From positions 1-49,167 of the forward strand of contig JAUVYF010000003.1 in assembly GCA_030603215.1 (NCBI GenBank): a stretch of 49,167 bases of DNA, written 5' to 3'. Source of the stretch: Candidatus Bipolaricaulota bacterium. Its GTDB lineage: Bacteria > Bipolaricaulota > Bipolaricaulia > UBA7950 > UBA9294. Shown one piece after another: positions 1 to 7,972 of this stretch; position 1 is the stretch's first letter, and every line of letters begins with the position of its first letter. The position numbers and the translations under genes were made by a program. The notes under the pieces are model-generated. The model made no database searches, was not told where the DNA came from, and saw nothing but the letters and a program-made list of their open reading frames with translations.

Positions 1-737
1 GTAGCGTCGCACTTTACCTGCCCCGTGCGATCCTATTTCACTGGGGTGTACAACGTTGCGTCTAACGTCGGGCGCAAGACCCAACGCTACGAATGATCTA
101 CGTATTATGGTCTTGTCTTTCACCCTATTGTTGGTTTTCTCTGCGATCTCTGCGTCCTCTGCGGTAGAATGACTTTGCTTTGGCAGTAAGTAACCTTTGT
201 CTTTAACCCTATGTTTGTCTTCCTCTGCGATCCTGGCGGCTACGCTGGATTCCGGCTTTCGCCGGAATGACGACGCATACATCTTTAACGTCGGACACAG
301 GTTCCGACGTTACAAATGGTCTGAAAACTGATTACTGATAACTTTCTTCTCTTCCTAACAACTGCGTTTCTTTCTAATTGCTGCTTTTCACTACTCAACC
401 ATTCAACTAATCAACTAGAGAAACTACCCCGCCGCAAGCAGCGGAGTATTTTCAGAAGAGCATTAGTTGCCCATCTTCGTGTAGCTGCTGATATTCTTTG
501 CATTGGCTTCTTACGTAATTCACTAGCTTCTTCCATATTGTGACTTCTATGTACATACTCGCTCACATGAAAATCTTACGCCGCAAGCGGCGGGGAATAT
601 GACCCTCAAGCTATTTAACTGTTTTCTCGAGGCTTTGCTCACATCCGTGTAGAAGGTTACCATGATTACCAGATACACTAAACGAGGCACTGCACAATTA
701 AAGCCCTGCTTCGTTAATGCCAACAGGAGGAAGAAAT
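1..737. repeat. Intergenic region with dispersed short repeats
   Basis: No gene is supported here. The stretch holds fragments of several repeat families that recur in other spacers of the window: an 8-nt periodic CTCTGCGT-type run (about 140-171), two inverted GTCGGGCGCAAGAC-type elements (about 64-95 and 284-310), a CTGGATTCC...GGAATGAC hairpin (about 247-272) and the antisense of a TTGATTGGTTGAATGG run (about 395-415). The minus-strand ORF at 547-768 is low-complexity and was not called. Confidence 0.7.
424..603. repeat. Pair of REP-like GC hairpins
   Basis: Two similar GC-rich elements of the form CGCCGCAAGCRGCGG followed by an A/T-rich tail lie at about 428-450 and 578-603 in the same orientation, roughly 150 bp apart. 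Each can fold as GCCGC-AAGC-GGCG. The arrangement resembles a REP/BIME pair. No associated RAYT transposase is seen in the window. Confidence 0.5.
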
Positions 738-2003
738 ATGAAAGCACAAGATCCAACTCGTCGTGCAATCGTTGGGGCGACGCTAATCGACGGGACGGGG
801 AGTGCCCCCTTTTCAGAGGCCGTCGTCATTGTGAATGGTAACCAAATTGAGACTGTTGGGGCTCGGGGCACCGCTCAGTTGCCACCTGACACGCAGGTCA
901 TCGATGCAATGGGAAAGTACCTGCTTCCTGGCCTGATCGACTCCCACGTCCACGTGAGCGCACCAGACTATACCTCGATAAGGCCCAAGGGCTCGGAGAC
1001 AGCCTATGCAACAGTCATCGCCATCAACAATTTGCGCTCTGCTCTTCAAGCCGGTGTCACAACCGTTCGTGACATCTGTGGAAATCGGATTAACCTCGCG
1101 CTACGGACGGCGGTGCAGCGTCGCATGCTGGTCGCACCGCGACTGTTCACCGCTGGCAAGGGGATCTGCATGACCGGCGGCCATGGCTCGGGTGATCCCG
1201 ATAGCGTGCACGAGGTCGATACACCTGACGAAGTTCGCAAAGCGGTGCGAGAAGAGGCAAAGGCCAAAGTCGATTTCATTAAGCTTCTCTCTTCACATCG
1301 GACGGATTGGCCCGAATTCTCCCAAGCGGAGATCGACGCTGGGGTCGATGAGGCGCACCGATTCGGACTCAACATAGCGATCCACGCCGCCAATTTCGTC
1401 AGTGTAAGGATGGCTGCCATCGCCGGGGTGGATACTCTTGAGCACGGTAGCTTCGTTGATGAACAGGCCGCAGACATCATGGCGGAGAAGGACATCATCA
1501 TCGTTCCCACCCTGTGGGTCAAACACGATCTCGCGCAACGGTTGGAAAACTGGAAGGCCACCCCTGAGAAGTTCACTTGGGGAGACGAAAAGGATCTCCA
1601 CGTAAGCGCCGCGTGGTTCAAGCGCTGTGTAGACCAGCTGCCGAAGACGATCGAATTGGTACACTCGAAGGGGATTCGCATCGCCGCTGGCACGGACTTC
1701 GTCATGACCGATCGCCCCTGGGCATTGTTACCAGAGGAAATGGAATACCTCACCAAGCTAGGGCTGTCCAACATGGAAGCGATCGAGTCGGCAACACGCA
1801 TCGGCGCGGAAGCGTTGGGCAGAGTTGATGAGTTCGGTACAGTGGAGGTGGGCAAGTTGGCCGATCTCATCCTGGTCGATCGCAATCCTCTAGAAGACAT
1901 TACCGCGATGACCGAAGTGTCGTGGGTGATGAAGGAAGGCGCAATAATCCCGCGATCGCCGGAATGGGCACGCTCCCCGATCAAGGATCCGATCTCCCTG
2001 TGA
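738..2003 (+). CDS. Amidohydrolase family metal-dependent hydrolase
   Basis: This is a cytoplasmic metal-dependent hydrolase of the amidohydrolase superfamily, in the imidazolonepropionase / Xaa-Pro dipeptidase-like group, predicted at 421 aa. An N-terminal beta-sandwich segment (about 1-60) leads into the TIM barrel. Metal ligands are visible: HxH in DSHVHV, a likely carboxylated Lys in FIKLLSS, His in AIHAAN and EHGSF, and the catalytic Asp in AGTDF. The substrate cannot be read from sequence; members cleave cyclic amides, dipeptides or organophosphates. The start at 738 was chosen over 717 because AGGAGG sits 7 bases upstream and the extra seven residues precede the conserved domain. It stands alone between repeat-rich spacers. 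Confidence 0.88.
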   Translation: MKAQDPTRRAIVGATLIDGTGSAPFSEAVVIVNGNQIETVGARGTAQLPPDTQVIDAMGKYLLPGLIDSHVHVSAPDYTSIRPKGSETAYATVIAINNLRSALQAGVTTVRDICGNRINLALRTAVQRRMLVAPRLFTAGKGICMTGGHGSGDPDSVHEVDTPDEVRKAVREEAKAKVDFIKLLSSHRTDWPEFSQAEIDAGVDEAHRFGLNIAIHAANFVSVRMAAIAGVDTLEHGSFVDEQAADIMAEKDIIIVPTLWVKHDLAQRLENWKATPEKFTWGDEKDLHVSAAWFKRCVDQLPKTIELVHSKGIRIAAGTDFVMTDRPWALLPEEMEYLTKLGLSNMEAIESATRIGAEALGRVDEFGTVEVGKLADLILVDRNPLEDITAMTEVSWVMKEGAIIPRSPEWARSPIKDPISL

Positions 2004-2450
2004 AGGTCGAAAGACAGTAACCAGTGATGCGTAATGAGTAACTTGTTTGGAGAAGTCAGCAGGAACACATATTCACCGGTCTCAGAGACAAATCTTCATT
2101 CTTGCCATCCATAATGAGGACGAGTTGGTGCGGGTGATGAGACACGAGACTTCACAGCGTTTGTTGGACGAGACTATCTACCATCACTGTCACGGTCAAG
2201 CGCGTTGTCTACGCACTAAGGCCCGTCTTTGCCACTTCGCATGGCGTGTTTATTCGCAAACCCTAGTCCCCTGAACGGGGTCGCGAATCGACCGCACAGG
2301 GGTCGAAAGAGACCCTGCAATCAGCCAGCAGATCGAGGAGCAGGCAACGGCCCAACGGAGCTGGGTGCAGAGAAGCTGGAGTAGTTCGGTTTGGGTTGCC
2401 TCGGCTTAGCCTGTCTGCTACTCTTTTCACAGAGCAAGGAGGTCACAGCA
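2004..2450. other. Spacer between amidohydrolase and fabF unit
   Basis: The first 40 bases carry a GTAACCAGTGATGCGTAATG-type repeat. After it I see a GC hairpin around CCCCTGAACGGGG (about 2266-2282) and a second one, CAGGGGTC-GAAAGA-GACCCTG (about 2296-2316). Neither has a T tail. The plus-strand ORF at 2047-2274 begins near the repeat and resembles nothing I know. Confidence 0.5.
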
Positions 2451-2615
2451 ATGACAAGAAGAGCATCGCTTCTCTTGGGGATGATACCTCTTGGGGCGTA
2501 CCTCGCTCGAGTCACCGGCTTCCGATCGCTGCGGCCTATATGCTCGCTTCGGTTCAGCGTGGTTGGCTCGGTGGCTTTCTCCCCACGGCCGACGGGAGAG
2601 AAGTCTTCACCATGA
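2451..2615 (+). CDS. Possible small ORF coupled to fabF
   Basis: A 54-codon frame starts with ATG at 2451 behind a strong ribosome binding site (AAGGAGGTC, 9-10 bases upstream). Its TGA at 2613-2615 overlaps the fabF ATG as ATGA, the classic geometry of translational coupling. The peptide is basic, with a hydrophobic stretch (LLLGMIPLGAYL) near the N terminus, and I do not recognise it. It may be a leader that loads ribosomes for fabF, or a small membrane-associated peptide. It could also be chance, because fabF has a weaker site of its own. Confidence 0.35.
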   Translation: MTRRASLLLGMIPLGAYLARVTGFRSLRPICSLRFSVVGSVAFSPRPTGEKSSP

Positions 2616-3862
2616 AACAACATCGTGTGGTCGTGAGCGGCATCGGGGCTGTCACCCCGATCGGCATAGGACGGGAGAATTTCTGGGAAGGATTGCTCGC
2701 CGGGCGGAATGGCATCTCCCGCATTACTTTGTTTGACCCGTCGGAATTCCGCTCTCAGATGGCCGGGGAGGTCAAGGGCTTTCACCCCGAGAAATGGATC
2801 GACCGCAAGCTGGCGAGACGGACGGACCGGTTCACCCATTTCGCCCTGGTTGCTGCAGATCTGGCCATGAAGGATGCTGGCCTGGATGTGTTTCATTTCG
2901 ATGGACGCAGGGCGGGCGTCATCATTGGGTCCGGTATCGGGGGAACGCAGACCATCGAAAGCGCACATGCTGAACTCCTGGCGAAAGGTCCAAGATCCGT
3001 GGGGCCGCTCGTCGTGTCCAAAGTTCTCATCAATACAGCCGCCTGCATGGTGTCGATCACTCATGGGCTCAAGGGACCTCTGTCTGCCCCTTCCGTTGCC
3101 TGTTCGACCGGGGCTAATGCCATCGGCGACGCCTATCGCATCCTGGAGAGAGGAGACGCTGACATCATGTTGGCGGGAGGGACCGAGGCCAGTGTGAGCC
3201 CGTTGCCGTTCGCCAGCTTCTGCGCGACACGGTCGATGTCCATCCGTAATGACGATGTAGAAAGAGCCAGCCGTCCTTTTGACAGAAACCGCGACGGTTT
3301 CGTCATGGGCGAGGGGGCCGGTGTCGTTGTGCTCGAAAGGCTGAACCATGCGCTCGAACGGAACGCGCCCGTCTACGCTGAATTGGCCGGATATGCCAAC
3401 ACGGCCGATGCTTTCCATCTCACGGCGCCCGAACCCGAGGGAGACGGAATGGTCCGCGTCATGAGGAAAGCGCTACGCGACGCTGGCGCGGCCGCACCGG
3501 ACATCGGCTATATCAACGCTCACGGAACCTCCACGATCCTCAATGACAAGATCGAAAGCGCGGCCGTGATTAAGGTCTTCGGCGACCACGCCCAGCGGCT
3601 CAAGATAAGTTCCATCAAGTCCATGATCGGCCACCTGCTTGCCGGGGCCGGGGCGGTAGGGTTCGCGGCCACCGTGCTCAGCATCTCGACTGGCCACATT
3701 CCTCCGACCATCAACTATGAGCAGCCCGATCCGGATTGCCCGCTAGATTACGTCACCGGGGGAGCCGAGTCGATTGACCTCGACGCGGCCATGATCCAGT
3801 CCTTCGGCTTCGGAGGCGGGAATGCCTGCCTGGTCGTGAAGCGGTACGAGAAGAGAAGGTAA
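2612..3862 (+). CDS. fabF: Beta-ketoacyl-ACP synthase II
   Basis: This enzyme condenses malonyl-ACP with acyl-ACP in fatty acid elongation. At 416 aa it has the family length. The catalytic residues fall where FabF has them: Cys164 in VACSTGANA, His304 in NAHGTST, and Lys336 and His341 in SIKSMIGHLLAGAG. The ORF track begins at 2396, but the thiolase fold starts at MKQHRVVVSGIG, so the start is ATG 2612, with GGGAGAG upstream. It overlaps a small ORF by ATGA and is followed after 2 bases by a flavin oxidoreductase, so the two are one operon. No acp, fabD or fabG is nearby. It may therefore be a specialised rather than the housekeeping synthase. Confidence 0.93.
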   Translation: MKQHRVVVSGIGAVTPIGIGRENFWEGLLAGRNGISRITLFDPSEFRSQMAGEVKGFHPEKWIDRKLARRTDRFTHFALVAADLAMKDAGLDVFHFDGRRAGVIIGSGIGGTQTIESAHAELLAKGPRSVGPLVVSKVLINTAACMVSITHGLKGPLSAPSVACSTGANAIGDAYRILERGDADIMLAGGTEASVSPLPFASFCATRSMSIRNDDVERASRPFDRNRDGFVMGEGAGVVVLERLNHALERNAPVYAELAGYANTADAFHLTAPEPEGDGMVRVMRKALRDAGAAAPDIGYINAHGTSTILNDKIESAAVIKVFGDHAQRLKISSIKSMIGHLLAGAGAVGFAATVLSISTGHIPPTINYEQPDPDCPLDYVTGGAESIDLDAAMIQSFGFGGGNACLVVKRYEKRR

Positions 3863-3864
3863 CG

Positions 3865-4947
3865 ATGAACATCCCTAAGCTTCATATCGGACACCTCACC
3901 GCAAATATCCCGATCATCCAGGGAGGGATGGGCGTGAGGGTGTCGCTAGCGTCCCTGGCGGCAGCAGTGGCCGAGGAGGGCGGAATCGGCACCATCTCGA
4001 GCATCGGCCTGGGGGATTTCGAAGCGGCCCGGCATGAGTATGAACGAATCTCTCGCGAAGCCTTACAAGAGGAGATCCGCAAGGCCCGAACCATAACCCA
4101 GGGAATTCTCGCCGTCAATTTCATGGGCGCGCTCAGCAATGTTGAAGACCTGGTCCAGACCGCCGTCCGGGAAGGCATCCAGATGATCGTCTTCGGAGCC
4201 GGGCTGCCGATGAAGCTCCCTAAACTCGTCCAGGATCGATCGGTGAACCTCGTTCCCATCGTCAGCTCGGCCCGGGCTAGCGAACTGATCCTCCGTAGCT
4301 GGGCAAAGCGTTTCCAAAGAACGGCCGGCGCCCTCATCCTCGAAGGCCCCCTCGCAGGGGGACATCTCGGCTTCTCCCTCGAGCAGCTCCGCCATCCGGA
4401 AGACTACTCTCTGGAGACGCTCCTGCCTCAGGTCCTGGAAGCGGTCAAACCGTATGAAGACCGCTTTGGAAGGAAGATCCCAGTCATCGCCGCCGGCGGG
4501 ATTTTCAATGGTGGGGACATCGCCCATATGCTATCCCTGGGCGCGTCCGGAGTCCAGATGGCGACGCGTTTCGTCTGCACCTGGGAGTGCGACGCATCCC
4601 AGGAGTTCAAACAGAGCTACCTGGATGCCAGTGAGGAGGATATTGTCATCATCAAGAGCCCTGTCGGCTTGCCGGGGCGGGCCATCCGGAACAAGTTCCT
4701 CAAGAACTTGGAGAAGGTGGACAAGCTGAAGATCAACTGCCCCTACCATTGTCTGACCGCCTGCAAGGTCGCGGAAGCCAAGTTCTGCATCGCCCAGGCT
4801 CTCTTGAACGCCTATCACGGGGACGTCGACCACGGTCTCATTTTCTGTGGTCAGAACGCCCCCCGAATCGACAAGATCGTCACGGTCAGGGAGCTCATCG
4901 CCGAACTCCTCGGCGAACTCCAGAGTGCCCTTAAAGACGTTCCATGA
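3865..4947 (+). CDS. FMN-dependent nitronate monooxygenase / FabK-like oxidoreductase
   Basis: A 360-aa TIM-barrel flavoprotein of the nitronate monooxygenase / FabK (enoyl-ACP reductase II) superfamily. The N terminus shows PIIQGGMGVRVS, which is typical of the family. The phosphate-binding region IPVIAAGGIFNGGDIAHML and GASGVQMATRF follow. The C-terminal extension is Cys-containing (CPYHCLTACK, then GLIFCGQNA), as in a subgroup I know from clostridia-like bacteria. It starts 2 bases after the fabF stop and so is co-translated with it. That context makes a role in acyl-chain metabolism, such as enoyl reduction, possible, but the exact substrate is not readable. Nitronate oxidation is the alternative. 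Confidence 0.8.
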   Translation: MNIPKLHIGHLTANIPIIQGGMGVRVSLASLAAAVAEEGGIGTISSIGLGDFEAARHEYERISREALQEEIRKARTITQGILAVNFMGALSNVEDLVQTAVREGIQMIVFGAGLPMKLPKLVQDRSVNLVPIVSSARASELILRSWAKRFQRTAGALILEGPLAGGHLGFSLEQLRHPEDYSLETLLPQVLEAVKPYEDRFGRKIPVIAAGGIFNGGDIAHMLSLGASGVQMATRFVCTWECDASQEFKQSYLDASEEDIVIIKSPVGLPGRAIRNKFLKNLEKVDKLKINCPYHCLTACKVAEAKFCIAQALLNAYHGDVDHGLIFCGQNAPRIDKIVTVRELIAELLGELQSALKDVP

Positions 4948-5285
4948 GCGAATCGGGTCATTCCGTTAGTGTGGGCGGAACTCCCGGGACGCATACCCTC
5001 AAATGGTGATGGGTAAGATAGAAGCAGTCCAAAGTCCAACGTCCAACGTCCAAGGTTGAAAGACAGTAACCGGTAATGGGTAATGGGTGATATGTGGAAG
5101 GACAGTAATGAGTGACGGGTAATGAGTAACGGGTGAAAAGATAGTCGGGAGTCGAGAGTTTGGAGTCGATAGTCGGGAGTCAGGAGTCGAGAAACAGTGA
5201 AAGGCAGGCCGGAAGACTGTGCATTCCGTCATGCCGGTTAGGTGGAGAGGTGCGAAGTCTAGCATTGTACTTTACAGGTAACGCG
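4948..5285. repeat. Tandem-like dispersed repeats, 8-nt period
   Basis: The spacer contains consecutive degenerate runs: GTCCAAC units (about 5030-5056), GGTAATGG/GAGTAACG units (about 5065-5137) and AGTCGGG/AGTCGAG units (about 5142-5193). Each run repeats with a period of 7-8 bases, and the same families recur at about 2008-2043, 5893-5925, 6050-6070 and 42757-42870. No gene is seen. Confidence 0.75.
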
Positions 5286-5401
5286 CCCCATAGAAGTATA
5301 ACTACAAGACTCACTTCACCCTGTGAAATGTAGAACAGAAGAAGAGTTCACAGGGCAGGCCCTGCTAAATACAAAGCAGAAGAAGATTTCACAGGGCAGG
5401 C
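5286..5401 (+). repeat. Repeat element, copy A plus partial tandem copy
   Basis: A 75-bp unit (5286-5360) begins CCCCATAGAAGTAT and ends CACAGGGCAGGC. Its 3' half is repeated imperfectly at 5361-5401. CCCTGTGAA and TTCACAGGG inside it can pair into a 9-bp stem. A second full copy lies at 5949-6022, on the other side of the YjbQ gene. Confidence 0.75.
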
Positions 5402-5474
5402 CCCATGAAATACATGACACAATGTAACAACGAAACTAGTGCTAATTGTGTCATCGAGGAGGTGTCAGTTCAAA

Positions 5475-5891
5475 GTGGCGGTTTCAAGGATTTCTGTCAA
5501 GCTATCAGCAGACGGCGGTATGAACGATATCACGAGCCAGGTACAGGGACAGCTTGAGAAAACGGGTCTTGCTGAAGGGATAGTGACCGTGTTCATGCCC
5601 GGCTCAACCGGCGCAATCACGACTATTGAGTACGAGCCTGGATTGGTGAACAGTGACCTACCCGAGGCGCTTGCGCGGATAGCCCCGGTCGATATCCCAT
5701 ACGAGCACCACAAGCGGTGGGGTGATGATAACGGTCGGGGCCATGTTAAGGCCTCCATCATGAGCCCAAGCCTGGTCATTCCTTTCACTAAGGGTGAGTT
5801 GATCTTGGGAACCTGGCAACAGATCGTAGCCATCAATTGGGATACCAGGCCGCGAAGAAGAGAGATCGTCATCCAAGTAATGGGGGAATAA
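5475..5891 (+). CDS. YjbQ/UPF0047 family protein (secondary thiamine-phosphate synthase type)
   Basis: A small cytoplasmic protein of the YjbQ/UPF0047 family, whose members can weakly form thiamine phosphate, though the physiological role is uncertain. Visible family motifs are DITSQVQ near the N terminus, GRGHVKASIMSPSLVIPF with the conserved His, and GTWQQIVAINWDTRPRRREI at the C terminus. I chose GTG 5475 behind GAGGAGG (138 aa, family length about 130-140). The ORF track's GTG at 5439 would add 12 residues upstream of the domain. The gene is bracketed by two copies of a 75-bp repeat and sits in a repeat-filled spacer with no other gene. Confidence 0.85.
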   Translation: MAVSRISVKLSADGGMNDITSQVQGQLEKTGLAEGIVTVFMPGSTGAITTIEYEPGLVNSDLPEALARIAPVDIPYEHHKRWGDDNGRGHVKASIMSPSLVIPFTKGELILGTWQQIVAINWDTRPRRREIVIQVMGE

Positions 5892-5948
5892 TCGGTAATG
5901 AGTGATGCGTAATGAGTAACGAGTCCGTTGAGTTTGTTGAGTTCGTTG

Positions 5949-6022
5949 CCCCATAGAAGTATGACTACTAAAGTCACTTCACCCTGTGAAATACAAACAG
6001 AACAAGATTGCACAGGGCAGGC
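5949..6022 (+). repeat. Repeat element, copy B
   Basis: A 74-bp unit closely matching 5286-5360, in the same orientation, beginning CCCCATAGAAGTATGACTAC and ending CACAGGGCAGGC. Its internal stem is reduced to CCCTGTG/CACAGGG. Confidence 0.75.
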
Positions 6023-6655
6023 GAGGTAGGGGTTCGTTGAGTTGAAAACATAGTCGGGAGCCGAGAAAGGCGAGTTGAATGGTTGATTGGTTGAATGGGA
6101 AAAGCGAACTGACTACTGAAAACTGAATCAGAACATAGAACCACTATTACGCTGGATTCCCGCTTCCGCCGGAATGACGACACGTACCGTCATGCCGGAC
6201 TCGATCCGGCATCCAGAGACAGGAAAGAGGGGCAGGTTTTTTTCTCTTGAGCTGGTTAAAGACCAGCTAGGCTCTGTTTTCCAATCAGACAGTCTACGTA
6301 TTCTTGTGTTGCCTTTAACGTCGGGCGCAAGACCCGACGCTACAGACGTCTGAGAACTGAGAACTCTCTTTCCTGGTTTCCTCTGCCATCTCTGCGTCCT
6401 CTGCGGTTAGATGCCTTTTCTTCTAGGATCAATCTTTCCGTTTTCCACTGTGGTCAACTGCTTGTTTGAGCGGCTTTCCATACGTCAATATCTTCAAACC
6501 GCTTAATGGCCATTGTTTTCCCTTTTCTCGTTGGACCTTGGACTTTGCCTGGACTATCGACCTTGGACTTTGGACGTTGGACCATGGTCTTCTCTGCGTC
6601 CTCTGCGGTTAGATGCCTTTGTCCTTATTAGAGAAGCAATGGCACAGTCTTCACA
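6023..6655. repeat. Repeat-rich spacer
   Basis: No gene is seen. It contains a TTGATTGGTTGAATGGG run (about 6076-6105), a CTGGATTCCCGC...GGAATGACGAC hairpin (about 6152-6182), an ATGCCGGACTCGATCCGGCAT palindrome (about 6192-6214), a GTCGGGCGCAAGACCCGAC inverted repeat (about 6320-6341), two CTCTGCGTCCTCTGCGG runs (about 6388-6413 and 6591-6613) and a TTGGACTTTGGACGTTGGAC run (about 6560-6585). Confidence 0.75.
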
Positions 6656-7921
6656 TCACTTATGCAGATTCCTTGCGGCGATGAACGATAGGCCGCGGTC
6701 GGTCAACGCCTTCGCTGTGCGGTTCACTGCGGCATGCTTGTCCAGGTAGTTGCGCTCTAAGAAGGGCATTAATCCTTTGGCTTCGATCTCCGCTTTGGAT
6801 AGGAAGTACTCGAGGATGTCCGAGGGATGATCCCGGGTCTTGTCAACCTCCGGTCCCGCTCCTTCGTGTTTGGCGGAGATGTTCGCCACGTGATCGGCGA
6901 GTTCAACCAGCTCATCAGTACGATCGTAGGGCTGGATGACGATAGATTTGTAGGTCTCGGTAATGTGGTGTTCAAAACGAATCTTATCCTCAAACCCAAG
7001 CGCTTTACGAAGCTTTGCAGCAGTCTCGAGCGTCCTGTTATTCACAGAGTTCGACCAGTTGAATCCGATAAGAGATGTCGTTCCATCTCCGTGGGAGAAT
7101 AGCTTTGCCCCAATAAGGGTCCACAAAGCCGCGTAGGGATTATCGTTTCCCATGAACACCGAGATCTTGAATTCAATATTCACTCCCAGCTTGTGGAGGA
7201 AGTAGCCCAGAAGGACGGTTCCGGGGTTGATGTTCAGTACCTCCTTGATCCCATAGGTGGTATAGTAGTGGAGGTATTCATCCAGCCACTGCAAAGCGTG
7301 TTCATTCGGTTGACCAATCCCGCCAAAGTAGCCGGTGATTGTGTCGGGCCCACCGAGGTGGATGTTCGATCCATCAGTCCCTTTGGTATCCAGCGTTTCT
7401 ACATAACTCGCCCCGATGATCTGCATCGCTGCAGCCACCGCGAGTGTATCGCCGTTGTCCTCCACTTGCTCCTTCATATTTCGTACGCGGATGAAGCGTG
7501 CGGGCATTATCTCACCGTTCTCAATCGCCTGTCTTGCCTCCGCGATTAACCAGGGGAAGAACTGTAGGGCGCTGATCTCGAGAGTCACAGCGGACTCGTC
7601 TCTAAAGGTCATCGAATCAAGCTTGGAACCAAGGACCTTCCCACGAAAGTCTTTGATGCTGATAAATGCATCCGAATCCCGCTGTCTGGTAAGCCACTCC
7701 AAATCGGACAAATAAGGGGAGTTCTGATCCTTCAATTGTGATAGCAGGTTTTCCAGCTCTCTGGCCTGGGTCGCCTTACGGTTGATCTCCTCGGGCCCGC
7801 CATATCTTTCCACGAGATCGAGCAGTTGGTTGATGAGCTCGTTTTCAGGATCGAGAATAAAATCGTTAATTTCCTTCAATTGTTGTTCACTGATTCTCAG
7901 CCGCTGGCGTAAATCGGTCAC
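6656..7921 (-). CDS. Conserved protein of unknown function, partner of panB
   Basis: I do not recognise this 421-aa protein. It looks soluble and folded, with no signal peptide or membrane helix. The N-terminal 70 residues are helical and charged. The middle has glycine-rich motifs typical of a barrel or cofactor site (SNIHLGGPDTITGYFGGIG near 215, then NPGTVLLGYFLHKLG and GNDNPYAALWTLIGAKLF). The C-terminal third is helical, with HH and DKTRDHPSD motifs. GTG 7921 is preferred to ATG 7951 because AGGAGG lies 8 bases before it. It follows panB by about 50 bases on the same strand, so the two are probably one operon. An enzymatic role tied to the PanB product or substrate is inference only. Confidence 0.75.
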   Translation of the reverse strand: MTDLRQRLRISEQQLKEINDFILDPENELINQLLDLVERYGGPEEINRKATQARELENLLSQLKDQNSPYLSDLEWLTRQRDSDAFISIKDFRGKVLGSKLDSMTFRDESAVTLEISALQFFPWLIAEARQAIENGEIMPARFIRVRNMKEQVEDNGDTLAVAAAMQIIGASYVETLDTKGTDGSNIHLGGPDTITGYFGGIGQPNEHALQWLDEYLHYYTTYGIKEVLNINPGTVLLGYFLHKLGVNIEFKISVFMGNDNPYAALWTLIGAKLFSHGDGTTSLIGFNWSNSVNNRTLETAAKLRKALGFEDKIRFEHHITETYKSIVIQPYDRTDELVELADHVANISAKHEGAGPEVDKTRDHPSDILEYFLSKAEIEAKGLMPFLERNYLDKHAAVNRTAKALTDRGLSFIAARNLHK

Positions 7922-7972
7922 CGGATCACCCTCCTCTGAAGGTTGATACATAGCTTATTGGCGTGAATAGCA

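Noticed and set aside
1046-2068. 340-codon minus-strand ORF opposite the amidohydrolase
   Set aside because: A Ser/Arg-rich shadow of a clearly real gene on the other strand.
2321-3418. 365-codon minus-strand ORF opposite fabF
   Set aside because: A shadow of fabF, whose catalytic residues all align with E. coli FabF.
6192-6245. Terminator at GCCGGACTCGATCCGGC with T7 tract
   Set aside because: The T tract lies about 30 bases after the hairpin, and the hairpin belongs to a dispersed repeat also found near 43335.
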